64,000 bases of DNA from Janthinobacterium lividum (GCF_011601275.1 NZ_JAAOLY010000004.1:303662-367661); one strand, 5' to 3'; counted from the first letter of the stretch, positions 46,112 through 55,526 are shown. The notes: generated from the letters alone by a model not told the origin. Translations and numbers: made by a program.

Positions 46112-46765
46112 TTACTGCTGGCTGGCCCGGCGGCGGCGCGCCATGAAGCCCAGCAATCCCAGGCCGCCCAGCAGCATGCCGTAGGTGGCTGGCTCCGGTA
46201 CGGCCGACACGGACAGGTTATTGATGGTTGGCCAGATACCGACCTGTCCGGCCGTGCTGACGGCCAGGTCCGAGAAGGCGCCCGTCGACAGGAAGCCGAC
46301 AAACGATGCCTGTGTCGGCAGCGCCAGTTCGTAGGTGAGCAGTTCGCCCAGCGCATTGCGCGCTGTCAAAGTGATGCTCTGGCCGTTGGCATAGCCACCG
46401 GCAACGTTCGAGCCGAAGAAGAATCCCCCCACGCCGCGTACGGCACTGGAAAAGTTGGAGAACACCACGCTGTCGTTGCGGTTGTCCGTGCTCAGCCAGT
46501 TGTCGCTGCCGGTGCCCGCACCATACAGGATGGGCGAGGCGCCAACGCTGCTGACCGTGTAGGCATAGCTGCCGGCATTGCGGTTCAGCGGACTGTCGAG
46601 TGCGTCGATGGGCAAGTCATCAAAAGTGTCGACACCGGTATTGCCGACCGCTGCCAGATAGGCAGACTGGCTGGTAAATACCGTGATATCTGCGTGTGCG
46701 GCGCTGGCGGCGAGCAGCAGGGCGGCGGCGCTGATGATTTTCATGCGGGTGAGTGAGGTTTGCAA
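46112..46765 (-). CDS. PEP-CTERM sorting-domain protein
   Basis: A 217-residue exported protein. It starts with a signal peptide (MKIISAAALLLAASAAHA), has a beta-rich body (TVFTSQSAYLAAVG, GVGGFFFGSNVAGG) and ends with the PEP-CTERM tag VPEPATYGMLLGG, a hydrophobic stretch and RRRRAS. Exosortase is expected to process the tag; no exosortase gene is in the window. The TTG at 46765 is used as start because AAGGAG lies 6 bases before it; the ATG at 46744 lacks such a site. The role is unknown, probably linked to matrix or envelope. Confidence 0.85.
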   Translation of the reverse strand: MQTSLTRMKIISAAALLLAASAAHADITVFTSQSAYLAAVGNTGVDTFDDLPIDALDSPLNRNAGSYAYTVSSVGASPILYGAGTGSDNWLSTDNRNDSVVFSNFSSAVRGVGGFFFGSNVAGGYANGQSITLTARNALGELLTYELALPTQASFVGFLSTGAFSDLAVSTAGQVGIWPTINNLSVSAVPEPATYGMLLGGLGLLGFMARRRRASQQ

Positions 46766-47024
46766 GATCGACTCCTTAACGAGGGTTGGGAAAAGGATGG
46801 GGCAAAACGTTTCCTTATTTGTAATGCCAGTTCAATGTAATATTAAATAGAAAAAAATACAACATAAATCATTTATGATAATTTTGATCTTGCATATGTA
46901 AATCGCTGATGTTTGCCATTTGCTAATGCATGGCGCCCTGAGTTGGCGTCTGGCGGCACGATGCTGCTGGCGCGGGCCATTTGTGCAACAATAATCGGAT
47001 TCATACATCGACAGGACGGACAAT

Positions 47025-47894
47025 ATGGCAAAAGTGGCATTCATCGGTTTGGGCGTCATGGGCTTCCCCATGGCAGGTCATTTGGCGGCGGGCGGGCACG
47101 AGGTCACCGTGTACAACCGCAACCCGGCCCGTGCGGCCGCCTGGCTGGAGCAATACAAGGGTAGCAGCGCCGCCACGCCAGCCGCCGCCGCAGCAGGCGC
47201 CGAGTTCGTCTTCACCTGCATCGGCAACGATAACGATCTGTATCAAGTGATCCTGGAAGAGGGCGGCTTGCTGTCCGCCATGGCGCCGGGCAGCATTCTG
47301 ATCGACCATACGACGGCTTCGGCCGAAGCGGCGCGCACCATCCACGCGGCGGCGAAAGAGAAGGGCGTGTTCTTCCTCGATGCGCCCGTGTCCGGCGGCC
47401 AGGCTGGTGCGGAAAACGGCAAGCTGACGGTGATGGTGGGCGGCGACGAGGAAGCGTACGCGCGGGCCGAACCTGTCATCGCGTTGTTCTCGCGCGCCGT
47501 TACCTACATGGGGGCGTCCGGTTCCGGCCAGCTGACGAAGATGGTCAACCAGATCTGCATCGCGGGCCTCGTGCAAGCCTTGAGCGAAGGCATCGCCTTT
47601 GCTGAAAACGCGGGCCTCGATGCGGCGCTGGTGGTCGACGTGATTTCCAAGGGCGCGGCGCAGTCGTGGCAGCTGGAAAACCGGGGCAAGACCATGATCG
47701 AGCGCAAGTTCGACTTCGGTTTCGCCGTCGACCTGATGCGCAAGGACTTGGGTATCTGTATCGCTGAAGCCAAGCGCAACGGCAGCGACCTGCCCGTGAC
47801 GACCTTGACGGACCAGTTCTATGGCGAGGTGCAGCAGGCGGGCGGTAACCGTTACGACACGTCCAGCCTGATTACCCGCCTGAACAAAAAGTAA
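47025..47894 (+). CDS. NAD(P)-dependent beta-hydroxyacid dehydrogenase (3-hydroxyisobutyrate dehydrogenase family)
   Basis: A 289-residue enzyme with the family pattern: Rossmann motif FIGLGVMGFPMAGHL, the substrate loop DAPVSGGQAGAENGKL, and the catalytic Lys in QLTKMVNQICIAGLVQ. It could act on 3-hydroxyisobutyrate, tartronate semialdehyde or succinic semialdehyde; the sequence does not decide. It stands alone, ending at a hairpin at 47915-47946. Confidence 0.9.
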   Translation: MAKVAFIGLGVMGFPMAGHLAAGGHEVTVYNRNPARAAAWLEQYKGSSAATPAAAAAGAEFVFTCIGNDNDLYQVILEEGGLLSAMAPGSILIDHTTASAEAARTIHAAAKEKGVFFLDAPVSGGQAGAENGKLTVMVGGDEEAYARAEPVIALFSRAVTYMGASGSGQLTKMVNQICIAGLVQALSEGIAFAENAGLDAALVVDVISKGAAQSWQLENRGKTMIERKFDFGFAVDLMRKDLGICIAEAKRNGSDLPVTTLTDQFYGEVQQAGGNRYDTSSLITRLNKK

Positions 47895-47914
47895 AATTCA
47901 ACTCGTCAGTAGCG

Positions 47915-47950
47915 AGCGGCGCGTCCCTGCAAAGGGCCGCGCCGCTTGTC
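47915..47950 (+). terminator. Hairpin after the dehydrogenase gene
   Basis: AGCGGCGCG (47915-47923) pairs with CGCGCCGCT (47938-47946), with an inner CCCT/AGGG. The T-tract is weak. Confidence 0.6.
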
Positions 47951-48063
47951 GTTTACGGTGCTGGCATCATTAAAACGTCAGTTTCCGGAACATCTGGTTT
48001 CGATTTTCATGGAAAAGCATGGACTTCGCTAGCTCATCGTGTATTATTAAAAAACGAGATGAA

Positions 48064-49164
48064 ATGTCCCAATTTTTAAAACATTATGAGCGGACCCGCA
48101 TGAAAACCAACTCCTCAGCGATAACACGCGTTGTCGACAAGAACATTCCCTATCTGTCTTCCGCCGTTGCCATCTGGCGTCCCCGCGCCGTACTGCGCAG
48201 CTGGCCCGGCGTGGCCATCGCGCTGGTGATCGCCCTGTCGGCTACCTTTATTTCCAGCAATTACGGCGGCCCGCAGCTGCTGTATGCGCTGTTCTTCGGC
48301 CTGGCCTTCCACTTCCTCGCGTCCGATCCCACCTGCAAGCCCGGCATCGAGTTTTGCAGCAAGGTGTTGTTGCGCACGGGCGTGGCCTTGCTGGGCGCGC
48401 GCATCACCTTCAACCAGATCGCGTCGGTCGGCGTGACGCCGTTATTGATCGTCGTCGGCGGCCTGGTGGCGACTTTGGGCTTCGGCTATCTGCTGGCCAG
48501 GTGGCTCAAGCGCCCCATCACGGAAGGGATCTTATCCGGCGGTTCCGTCGCCATATGCGGCGCATCGGCCGCGCTGGCCATCTCGGCCGTGCTGCCGCAA
48601 ACGAAGGAAAACGAGAAGTTCACCTTGCTGACGGTGGTCGGCGTGACGACCCTGTCGACCCTGGCCATGATTGTCTACCCGCTGCTGGTCAAGCTGCTGG
48701 GTTTTGACCCGACGGAAGCGGGCGTGTTCATCGGCGGCACCATCCACGACGTGGCGCAAGTGGTGGGCGCCGGCTACCTGGTCAGCAACCACACGGGCGA
48801 CGTCGCCACCTTCGTGAAACTGACTCGCGTGGCGTGCCTCGTGCCCGTCGTGCTGGGCCTGTCGATCATGTTCAAGCGCAAGGACGGCAAGAGCGAAGTC
48901 GATGCGCCGCCACTCGTGCCTTTCTTCCTGATCGGCTTTGTCTGGCTCGTCATTACCAACAGCCTGGGCCTGATTCCGCAGGAAGTGAATGGCTGGATCA
49001 ACAATGCCTCGCGCGCCTGCCTCGTCATCGCCATTGCCGCGCTGGGCGTGAAAACCTCGTTCCAGTCGCTGGCCTCGCTGGGCTGGCGTCCCGTGATCAT
49101 GCTGGTGATGGAAACGGTGTGGATCGCCGCCTTCGTCGCCATCGCCGTACTGCTGACGCGCTAA
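48064..49164 (+). CDS. YeiH/UPF0324 family putative sulfate exporter
   Basis: An integral membrane protein of about 366 residues with some ten helices and the conserved loops of the YeiH (PSE) family: KPGIEFCSKVLLRTGVALLG, LSGGSVAICGASAALAISAV, FIGGTIHDVAQVVGAGY and ALGVKTSFQSL. Members have been linked to export of sulfate or related anions in taurine or sulfonate degraders. The start is uncertain (48019, 48064 or 48100); 48064 has GAGATGAA just upstream. dadA follows after 16 bases. With xsc 3.4 kb downstream, export of sulfur oxyanions is a reasonable inference. Confidence 0.88.
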   Translation: MSQFLKHYERTRMKTNSSAITRVVDKNIPYLSSAVAIWRPRAVLRSWPGVAIALVIALSATFISSNYGGPQLLYALFFGLAFHFLASDPTCKPGIEFCSKVLLRTGVALLGARITFNQIASVGVTPLLIVVGGLVATLGFGYLLARWLKRPITEGILSGGSVAICGASAALAISAVLPQTKENEKFTLLTVVGVTTLSTLAMIVYPLLVKLLGFDPTEAGVFIGGTIHDVAQVVGAGYLVSNHTGDVATFVKLTRVACLVPVVLGLSIMFKRKDGKSEVDAPPLVPFFLIGFVWLVITNSLGLIPQEVNGWINNASRACLVIAIAALGVKTSFQSLASLGWRPVIMLVMETVWIAAFVAIAVLLTR

Positions 49165-49180
49165 GCGAGCCGAGCCCGCC

Positions 49181-50485
49181 ATGAAGATCCTTGTCCTCGG
49201 CGCCGGCGTGGTCGGCACGGCATCGGCCTGGTACTTGCGCCAGGCGGGCCACGACGTGCGCGTGCTCGAGCGCCAGGCGGGCGCTGCACAGGAAACGAGC
49301 TTTGGCAATGGCGGGCAGATTTCCGTCTCGCATGCCGAGCCATGGGCCAATCCCGCCACCCTGCGCAAGGTCGTGCGCTGGCTGGGCAAGGACGACGCGC
49401 CGCTGCTGTTCCGTCCCCGTCTCGATACGCTGCAATGGCAGTGGGCCTTGCACTACCTGTGCGAATGCCTGCCGGCTAGGGTGGCGCGCAATATGCGCCA
49501 GATCGTCGCCCTGGCCGAGTACAGCCGCCAGAGCCTGCAAGCCCTCCGGCGCGAGACGGGCATCGCCTACGACCATCTCGAACGGGGCATATTGCATTTC
49601 TATACGGACCAGCAGGAGTTCGACAAATCGCAGTCGGGCGCCGCGCTCTTGCGCGAACTGGGCTGCCCGCGCAATACAGTCAGCGCCGACGAAGTGATAC
49701 GGCTGGAACCGGCCCTGCGCCACGCGCGCGGCCAGATCGTCGGTGGCGACTACACGGCCAGCGACGAATCGGGCGACGTGCATTTGTTTACCACGGCGCT
49801 GGCGGCCCGCGCGGCCGCTGCCGGCGTGGATTTTCAGTACGGCACCACGGTGACGCGCCTGCTGAGGGATGGCGAACGCATCACGGGCGTGGAATGCATC
49901 GATGCGCACGGTCGCCACCGGCTGGAATACGCGGATGCCGTGGTGGTGGCCATGGGCAGTTTTTCCGCACCGCTGCTGCAGCCGCTGGGCATCCGCTTGA
50001 TGCTGTATCCGGGCAAAGGTTATTCCGCCACGTATCCGATACTCGACCCCGTCAGCGCACCGACCGTCTCGCTGACGGACGACGGCCATAAATTGGTGTT
50101 TTCGCGCCTGGGCGAGCGCCTGCGCGTGGCGGGCACGTGCGAACTGAACGGCTACACGCGAGAACTGAACCCCGTGCGCTGCGCCGCCATCACGCGCAGA
50201 GTGCAGGCGCTGTTTCCTGATGCTTGCGATTACAGCGACCCCGTCTATTGGGCCGGCCTGCGTCCGCTCACGCCATCGAACGTGCCGTACATCGGTACGA
50301 CGCGCTACCGCCAGCTGTTCCTCAACACGGGCCACGGCACGCTGGGCTGGACCATGGGCTGCGGCGCGGGCAGGGCGATTGCCGAACTGGTCTCGGGACG
50401 ACGGCCGGACATCGATTTTGCGTTTTGCGGAGAAGCCCTTCGCGAGGTACCGCAGTTACATCAACTTAGGAGAGCATCACGATGA
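49181..50485 (+). CDS. dadA: D-amino acid dehydrogenase-type FAD oxidoreductase (DadA family)
   Basis: A 434-residue FAD enzyme with [20 protein letters not shown] (dinucleotide fold), [19 protein letters not shown], and [14 protein letters not shown] and [16 protein letters not shown] near the end, all typical of DadA. DadA deaminates D-amino acids to 2-oxo acids and passes electrons to the respiratory chain. Its stop overlaps the thiG start by 4 bases. In thiamine clusters this place is usually held by ThiO (glycine oxidase), which makes iminoacetate for ThiG. A ThiO-like role is therefore possible but not proven. It may share a transcript with the YeiH gene. Confidence 0.85.
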   Translation: MKILVLGAGVVGTASAWYLRQAGHDVRVLERQAGAAQETSFGNGGQISVSHAEPWANPATLRKVVRWLGKDDAPLLFRPRLDTLQWQWALHYLCECLPARVARNMRQIVALAEYSRQSLQALRRETGIAYDHLERGILHFYTDQQEFDKSQSGAALLRELGCPRNTVSADEVIRLEPALRHARGQIVGGDYTASDESGDVHLFTTALAARAAAAGVDFQYGTTVTRLLRDGERITGVECIDAHGRHRLEYADAVVVAMGSFSAPLLQPLGIRLMLYPGKGYSATYPILDPVSAPTVSLTDDGHKLVFSRLGERLRVAGTCELNGYTRELNPVRCAAITRRVQALFPDACDYSDPVYWAGLRPLTPSNVPYIGTTRYRQLFLNTGHGTLGWTMGCGAGRAIAELVSGRRPDIDFAFCGEALREVPQLHQLRRASR

Positions 50486-51297
50486 GAGACGACGCCACCC
50501 CCAGCCAGCCACCGGCCGGCCTGACCCTGGCCGGCACCACCTATCAATCGCGCCTGCTAGTCGGCACGGGCAAGTACAAGGACTTCGAGGAAACGCGATT
50601 GGCCATCGAGGAGAGCGGCGCCGAGATCGTCACTGTCACGATCCGCAGGGTCAACATCGGCCAGGAAAAGGGCGAGCCGAACCTGCTTGACTTCATTCCG
50701 CCGTCGAAATACACGATCCTGCCCAACACGGGCGGCTGCTACAACGCGCGCGACGCCGTCTACACCTTGCAGCTGGCGCGCGAGCTGCTGGGCGGCCACC
50801 AGTTGTGCAAGCTGGAAGTGCTCGGCGATGAAAAGACCCTGTTCCCGAACATGCCGGAAACGCTGAAAGCGGCGCAGGAACTGGTGCGCGACGGCTTCCA
50901 GGTGATGGTGTATTGCAGCGACGACCCCATCCAGGCGCGCATGCTGGAAGACATCGGCTGCATCGCCGTCATGCCGCTGGCGTCCCTGATCGGCTCGGGC
51001 ATGGGCATTTTGAATCCGTGGAACCTGTCGCTGATCATCGAGCAAGCCCGTGTGCCCGTGCTGGTCGATGCCGGTGTGGGCACGGCATCGGACGCGGCCA
51101 TCGCCATGGAGCTCGGCTGCGACGGCATTCTGATGAATACGGCCATCGCGGCGGCGCGCGAACCGATACGCATGGCACGCGCCATGAAATTGGCAGTGCA
51201 GGGCGGACGCGAGGCCTATCTGGCCGGACGCATGCCCCGGAGGGCGGGCGCCATGAGCGCCTCGCCCTCGTCGCCGATGGCCGGGCTGATCGCCTGA
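50482..51297 (+). CDS. thiG: Thiazole synthase
   Basis: ThiG builds the thiazole phosphate of thiamine from 1-deoxyxylulose 5-phosphate, iminoacetate and ThiS-thiocarboxylate. The 271-residue protein has [20 protein letters not shown], the Schiff-base Lys in [32 protein letters not shown] and [20 protein letters not shown]. It has a short extra C-terminus ([13 protein letters not shown]). It is translationally coupled to dadA. ThiS, ThiE and ThiC are not in the window, and I see no TPP riboswitch upstream. Confidence 0.94.
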   Translation: MRDDATPSQPPAGLTLAGTTYQSRLLVGTGKYKDFEETRLAIEESGAEIVTVTIRRVNIGQEKGEPNLLDFIPPSKYTILPNTGGCYNARDAVYTLQLARELLGGHQLCKLEVLGDEKTLFPNMPETLKAAQELVRDGFQVMVYCSDDPIQARMLEDIGCIAVMPLASLIGSGMGILNPWNLSLIIEQARVPVLVDAGVGTASDAAIAMELGCDGILMNTAIAAAREPIRMARAMKLAVQGGREAYLAGRMPRRAGAMSASPSSPMAGLIA

Positions 51298-51366
51298 GCC
51301 CGATTTGTAGCAAGGTAGTTGATATCGTTTCAAGCGTTTATAAAAACCACAATACCTGGAGATGAC

Positions 51367-52377
51367 ATGAAACACACACTCGTAGCGGCAGCCATCCTGG
51401 CTTCCTTCTTCGCCGGCAGCGCCAGCGCCCAATCGTCCGTCACCGTGTACGGCTTGCTCGACGCTGGTTTCACGTCCGAACACGGCGGCGCGGACGGTTC
51501 CGTCACCAAGCTGGCCACCGGCGTGCAGTCGGGCAGCCGCATCGGCTTCAAGGGCACGGAAGACCTGGGCAACAATTTGAAAGCCAACTTCCTGCTGGAA
51601 AATGGCCTCGACGTGGACACGGGCGCCAACCGCCAGGGCGCCCTGTTCGGGCGCAAGGCTTACGTGGGCCTGTCGGGCGGCTTCGGCGCCGTCAACCTGG
51701 GCTTGCAGCACAACCCGCTGTTCACCGCGCTGGACAATATCGACCCCTTCGAGACGGGCATGACGGGCGCCTCGATCAACCTGATGAGCGTGGCCAGCCT
51801 GCGCACGAAAAACTCCATCATGTATGAAACGCCGAAGGTGAACGGCTTGTCGGCCGCGGTGATGGTTGGCCTCGGCGAAAAGCCGGAAAGCAACACCCTG
51901 GGCCGCACCATCGACTTTTCCATCGACTACGTCAACGGTCCGCTCGTGCTGACCCTGGCGCACGACAACCGCAAGGACACGCCGCTGAATACGGCCAAGG
52001 TGACCTTGCTGGGCGGCACCTACGACTTCGGCCCCGCCAAGCTGCACGCCGCGTATGAGACGGATAAGGATGACGTGGGCACGGATTTCCGCAGCTACAT
52101 GCTGGGCGCGTCGGCCCCCGTGGGCGCGGCGGGCAGCGTGATGGCGTCCTACATCAAGAAGGATGACCGCTCCAACGCAGGCCGCGGCGGGCGCCAGCTG
52201 GCCATCGGCTACACCTATGCCTTGTCCAAGCGCACGAATCTGTACACCTCGTACGGCCGCATCAACAACGACGGCGCGGGCACCAACTTTGTCGGCGACG
52301 CATCGAGCGGCGGCAGCGTGCCCTTGCCTGGACATAACTCGAGCGCCTTCACGGCCGGCATGCGTTTGAAGTTCTAG
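51367..52377 (+). CDS. Gram-negative porin (outer-membrane)
   Basis: A 336-residue porin of the betaproteobacterial Porin_4 type. It has a signal peptide (KHTLVAAAILASFFAGSASA), then SSVTVYGLLDAGF, the beta-strand pattern SRIGFKGTEDLGNNLKANF, GRKAYVGLSGGFGAVNLG, and a C-terminal Phe (AGMRLKF) as needed for BAM assembly. It forms a trimeric channel for small solutes. It is placed 226 bases before xsc and ends in a terminator, so it is a separate unit; a link to sulfonate uptake is only positional. GGAG supports the start at 51367. Confidence 0.93.
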   Translation: MKHTLVAAAILASFFAGSASAQSSVTVYGLLDAGFTSEHGGADGSVTKLATGVQSGSRIGFKGTEDLGNNLKANFLLENGLDVDTGANRQGALFGRKAYVGLSGGFGAVNLGLQHNPLFTALDNIDPFETGMTGASINLMSVASLRTKNSIMYETPKVNGLSAAVMVGLGEKPESNTLGRTIDFSIDYVNGPLVLTLAHDNRKDTPLNTAKVTLLGGTYDFGPAKLHAAYETDKDDVGTDFRSYMLGASAPVGAAGSVMASYIKKDDRSNAGRGGRQLAIGYTYALSKRTNLYTSYGRINNDGAGTNFVGDASSGGSVPLPGHNSSAFTAGMRLKF

Positions 52378-52397
52378 GCGCGGCGGAGCAGGGAACG

Positions 52398-52438
52398 ATG
52401 GCGGCTTGTCTGTTGCGGATAAGCCGCCATTGTTGTTT
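52398..52438 (+). terminator. Terminator after the porin gene
   Basis: Stem ATGGCGGCTT/AAGCCGCCAT (52398-52407 with 52421-52430) followed by TGTTGTTT. Confidence 0.8.
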
Positions 52439-52548
52439 CAGGAGCGAACCTAAGTCGCGGATTCCGGATTCAGGAATGAAACAGTCCGATTTTTCATGAA
52501 TTTTCATTGACAGCGCATTTTGCAACCGTTAAATTGGACACGTATTTC

Positions 52549-52577
52549 AAATATCGGAACAAAATATACCGATTTTT
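52549..52577. promoter_or_regulatory. Candidate IclR-type operator upstream of the first xsc
   Basis: AAATATCGG (52549-52557) and CCGATTTTT (52569-52577) form an inverted repeat around AACAAAATATA. The core TCGGAACAAAATATACCG is repeated exactly upstream of the second xsc (63422-63439). It lies about 30 bases before the first xsc start and probably overlaps its promoter. The IclR protein encoded at 62457 is the best candidate to bind it. Confidence 0.6.
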
Positions 52578-52603
52578 TTATAAAACCGTAAGGAGACTGA
52601 GCC

Positions 52604-54418
52604 ATGACCGATTTGTCCGACCAAAAAGCCGCCGCCGCCGCCGTTCCCGTTGGCCCGCAAAAAATGACGCCTTCCGAAGCGTTCGTGGAAACTCTGGCCG
52701 CCAATGGCGTGACCGACATGTTCGGCATCATGGGCTCGGCCTTCATGGACCCGATGGATATTTTCGCCCCCGCCGGCATCCGCCTGATTCCCGTCGTGCA
52801 CGAGCAGGGCGCCGGCCACATGGCCGACGGTTACGCCCGCGTCTCGGGCCGCCATGGCGTCGTCATCGGCCAGAACGGCCCCGGCATCAGCAATTGCGTG
52901 ACGGCCATCGCCGCCGCCTATTGGGCGCATACCCCCGTCGTGATCATCACGCCGGAGACGGGCACGATGAGCATGGGCCTGGGCGGCTTCCAGGAAGCGA
53001 ACCAGCTGCCGATGTTCGAGGAATTCACCAAGTATCAGGGCCACGTGACCAATCCGGCCCGCATGGCCGAGTTCACGGGCCGTTGTTTTGATCGCGCCAT
53101 GTCGGAAATGGGTCCGACCCAGCTGAACATCCCGCGCGACTATTTTTATGGCGAAATCAAGGCCGAGATTCCCAAGCCGAACCGCCTGGACCGTGGCGCC
53201 GGCGGCGAGCAAAGCCTCGACGATGCGGCCGAATTGCTGGCCAAGGCCAAGTTCCCCGTGATTATTTCCGGCGGCGGCGTCGTCATGGGCGAAGCGATTG
53301 AAGAGTGCAAGGCCCTGGCCGAACGCCTGGGCGCTCCGGTGGTGAACAGCTACCTGCATAACGACTCCTTCCCCGCCAGCCACCCGCTGTGGTGCGGCCC
53401 ATTGGGCTACCAGGGTTCCAAGGCGGCCATGAAACTGATCGCCAAGGCCGACGTCGTCGTCGCCTTGGGTTCGCGCCTGGGCCCGTTCGGCACCTTGCCG
53501 CAGCACGGCATGGATTACTGGCCGAAGAATGCCAAGATCATCCAGATCGACGCGGACAACAAGATGCTGGGCCTGGTCAAGAAAATTTCCGTCGGTATCT
53601 GCGGCGACGCCAAGGCGGCCGCAAAAGCCATCCTGGTTCGCCTGGACGGCAAGACGCTCGATTGCGACGCGACGCGCGACGAGCGCTATGCCACGGTGCA
53701 AGCGGAGAAGGCGGCCTGGGAAGAGGAGTTGACGAACTGGACGCACGAAAAAGATGCGTACAGCCTGGATATGATCGAAGAGCAAAAGAAAGAGCCGGGC
53801 AATTACCTGCACCCGCGCCAGGTCTTGCGCGAGCTGGAAAAAGCCATGCCGGAAGACGTGATGGTGTCGACCGACATCGGCAACATCAACTCGGTGGCGA
53901 ACAGCTATCTGCGCTTTGAAAAGCCGCGCAGCTTCTTTGCGGCGATGAGCTTTGGCAACTGCGGCTACGCGTTCCCGACCATCATCGGCGCGAAAGTGGC
54001 CGCACCGCACCGTCCGGCCGTGTCGTACGCGGGCGACGGCGCCTGGGGCATGAGCTTGATGGAAACGATGACCTGCGTACGCCACAACATTCCCGTGACG
54101 GCCGTGGTGTTCCACAACCGCCAGTGGGGCGCGGAAAAGAAAAACCAGGTCGATTTCTATAACCGCCGCTTTGTCGCCGGGGAGCTCGACAACCAGAGCT
54201 TCGCCGAGATCGCGCGCGCCATGGGCGCCGAAGGCATCACGGTCGACAAGCTGGAAGATGTGGGCCCGGCCTTGAAAAAGGCGATCGACATGCAGATGAA
54301 TGAAGGCAAGACGACCATCATTGAAATCATGTGCACGCGCGAGCTGGGCGACCCGTTCCGCCGTGATGCGCTGAGTAAACCTGTGCGGCATCTGGACAAG
54401 TACAAAGACTACGTGTAA
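52604..54418 (+). CDS. xsc: Sulfoacetaldehyde acetyltransferase, first copy
   Basis: Xsc is a thiamine-diphosphate enzyme that turns sulfoacetaldehyde and phosphate into acetyl phosphate and sulfite, the desulfonation step for taurine, isethionate and sulfoacetate. The 604-residue length is right. The ThDP-activating Glu is in HEQGAGHMADGYAR, and the ThDP/Mg motif begins at GDGAWGMSLMETM and ends in VVFHNRQWG. The C-terminal RDALSKPVRHLDKY is typical of the family. AAGGAG lies about 8 bases before the start. pta and a TauE-type exporter follow. A second copy begins at 63501; over the 482 bases that can be compared only 9 differ, all silent. Confidence 0.95.
   Translation: MTDLSDQKAAAAAVPVGPQKMTPSEAFVETLAANGVTDMFGIMGSAFMDPMDIFAPAGIRLIPVVHEQGAGHMADGYARVSGRHGVVIGQNGPGISNCVTAIAAAYWAHTPVVIITPETGTMSMGLGGFQEANQLPMFEEFTKYQGHVTNPARMAEFTGRCFDRAMSEMGPTQLNIPRDYFYGEIKAEIPKPNRLDRGAGGEQSLDDAAELLAKAKFPVIISGGGVVMGEAIEECKALAERLGAPVVNSYLHNDSFPASHPLWCGPLGYQGSKAAMKLIAKADVVVALGSRLGPFGTLPQHGMDYWPKNAKIIQIDADNKMLGLVKKISVGICGDAKAAAKAILVRLDGKTLDCDATRDERYATVQAEKAAWEEELTNWTHEKDAYSLDMIEEQKKEPGNYLHPRQVLRELEKAMPEDVMVSTDIGNINSVANSYLRFEKPRSFFAAMSFGNCGYAFPTIIGAKVAAPHRPAVSYAGDGAWGMSLMETMTCVRHNIPVTAVVFHNRQWGAEKKNQVDFYNRRFVAGELDNQSFAEIARAMGAEGITVDKLEDVGPALKKAIDMQMNEGKTTIIEIMCTRELGDPFRRDALSKPVRHLDKYKDYV
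52622..53103 (+). repeat. Direct repeat, copy 1 (5' part of xsc)
   Basis: Matches 63519-64000 at 473 of 482 positions by my reading. Eight of the nine differences fall in one 55-base stretch. The true right end lies beyond the window edge for the second copy. Confidence 0.9.
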
Positions 54419-54433
54419 TCAGTCAGTTCGATC

Positions 54434-54507
54434 CTTGTATGACCCCGGCTTGCCGGGTTTTATGTGCCGGAACCATCTTTATGCTTCCATGGTTCCGGCA
54501 TTTTTTT
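54434..54507 (+). terminator. Tandem hairpins between xsc and pta
   Basis: A small hairpin CCCGG/CCGGG with TTTT (54434-54451) is followed by a strong one, TGCCGGAACCAT/ATGGTTCCGGCA (54465-54476 with 54489-54500) and seven T. They should reduce pta transcription relative to xsc unless read-through occurs. Confidence 0.8.
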
Positions 54508-54524
54508 ACCGAATTGGAGTCGCC

Positions 54525-55526
54525 ATGAAAGCCCTGCACCGCATCATCGCGCAAGCCCGCGCCGTGCCGAAACACATCGTCTTGTGCGAGGGCGGCGATG
54601 CGCGCGTATTGCAGGCGGCCGCGCGTGCCGCTGCCGAAGGCCTGGCCCACATCACCATCATCGGCAAGCCGGCCGCCATCCTGGCCCTGGCGCAAGAGCA
54701 CGCGCTGGACCTGGACGCCGTGCGCCTGGTCGACCCGGCGCAGTCCAGCGAGTCGGAACACTACGCCCAGCAATTATTCGTGCTGCGCCAGGCCAAGGGC
54801 ATGACGGTGGAGCAGGCGAGAAACGCCGTGCAGGACCCGCTGTGCTACGCCAACCTGATGGTGCGCCTGGGCGACGCGGACGGCTGCGTGGCGGGCGCCG
54901 TGCACACGACGGCCGACGTGGTGCGCAGCGCCATCCAGATCATCGGCGTCGATCCGGCCTTCAAGCTCGTGTCGAGTTTTTTCCTGATGATGCTGTGCGA
55001 ACCTTTCCACAGCCTCAAGGGCGGTTTCATCTTTTCCGACTGCGCTTTGGTGGTCGATCCGAAGGCCGAAGAATTGGCCGACATCGCCATGGCCGCCGCC
55101 GACAGCGCGCAAGCCTTGCTGATGGAAGAGCCGCGTGTGGCCATGCTGTCGTTTTCCACCAGCGGCAGCGCCCACCACGCGGCCGTCGACAAGGTGCACG
55201 CGGCAACGGACAAGGTCAAGGCCCAGCGCCCGCTGCTGGCCATCGATGGCGACGTGCAGCTGGACGCGGCCATCGTGGCCGAGATTTCGCAGCGCAAGGT
55301 CAAGGATTCCGTCGTGAATGGGCGCGCCAACGTGCTGGTGTTCCCGAACCTGGACGCGGGCAATATCGGCTACAAGCTGGCCGAACGCATGGGCGGCGCC
55401 GTCGCCATCGGCCCCTTGCTGCAAGGCTTGAAGAAGCCGGCCAACGATCTGTCGCGCGGCTGCAGTGCGGAGGATGTCTACAACGTGATCGCGGTCACGT
55501 CCGTGCAGGCCCAGGGTGGGCGCTGA
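54525..55526 (+). CDS. pta: Phosphate acetyltransferase, short form
   Basis: Pta converts acetyl phosphate (the Xsc product) and CoA to acetyl-CoA. This 333-residue protein is the short catalytic form without the N-terminal regulatory domains, as usual in sulfonate gene clusters. Family segments seen are HIVLCEGGDARVLQAA, GDADGCVAGAVHTTADVVR, MLSFSTSGSAHH and NVLVFPNLDAGNIGYKLAER. TTGGAG lies before the ATG at 54525. Its stop overlaps the start of the exporter gene by about 11 bases. Confidence 0.94.
   Translation: MKALHRIIAQARAVPKHIVLCEGGDARVLQAAARAAAEGLAHITIIGKPAAILALAQEHALDLDAVRLVDPAQSSESEHYAQQLFVLRQAKGMTVEQARNAVQDPLCYANLMVRLGDADGCVAGAVHTTADVVRSAIQIIGVDPAFKLVSSFFLMMLCEPFHSLKGGFIFSDCALVVDPKAEELADIAMAAADSAQALLMEEPRVAMLSFSTSGSAHHAAVDKVHAATDKVKAQRPLLAIDGDVQLDAAIVAEISQRKVKDSVVNGRANVLVFPNLDAGNIGYKLAERMGGAVAIGPLLQGLKKPANDLSRGCSAEDVYNVIAVTSVQAQGGR

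Noticed and set aside
49165..50481. TPP riboswitch searched for ahead of dadA-thiG
   Set aside because: I see no recognisable TPP-box sequence in the gap before dadA or before the YeiH gene. A covariance search would be decisive.
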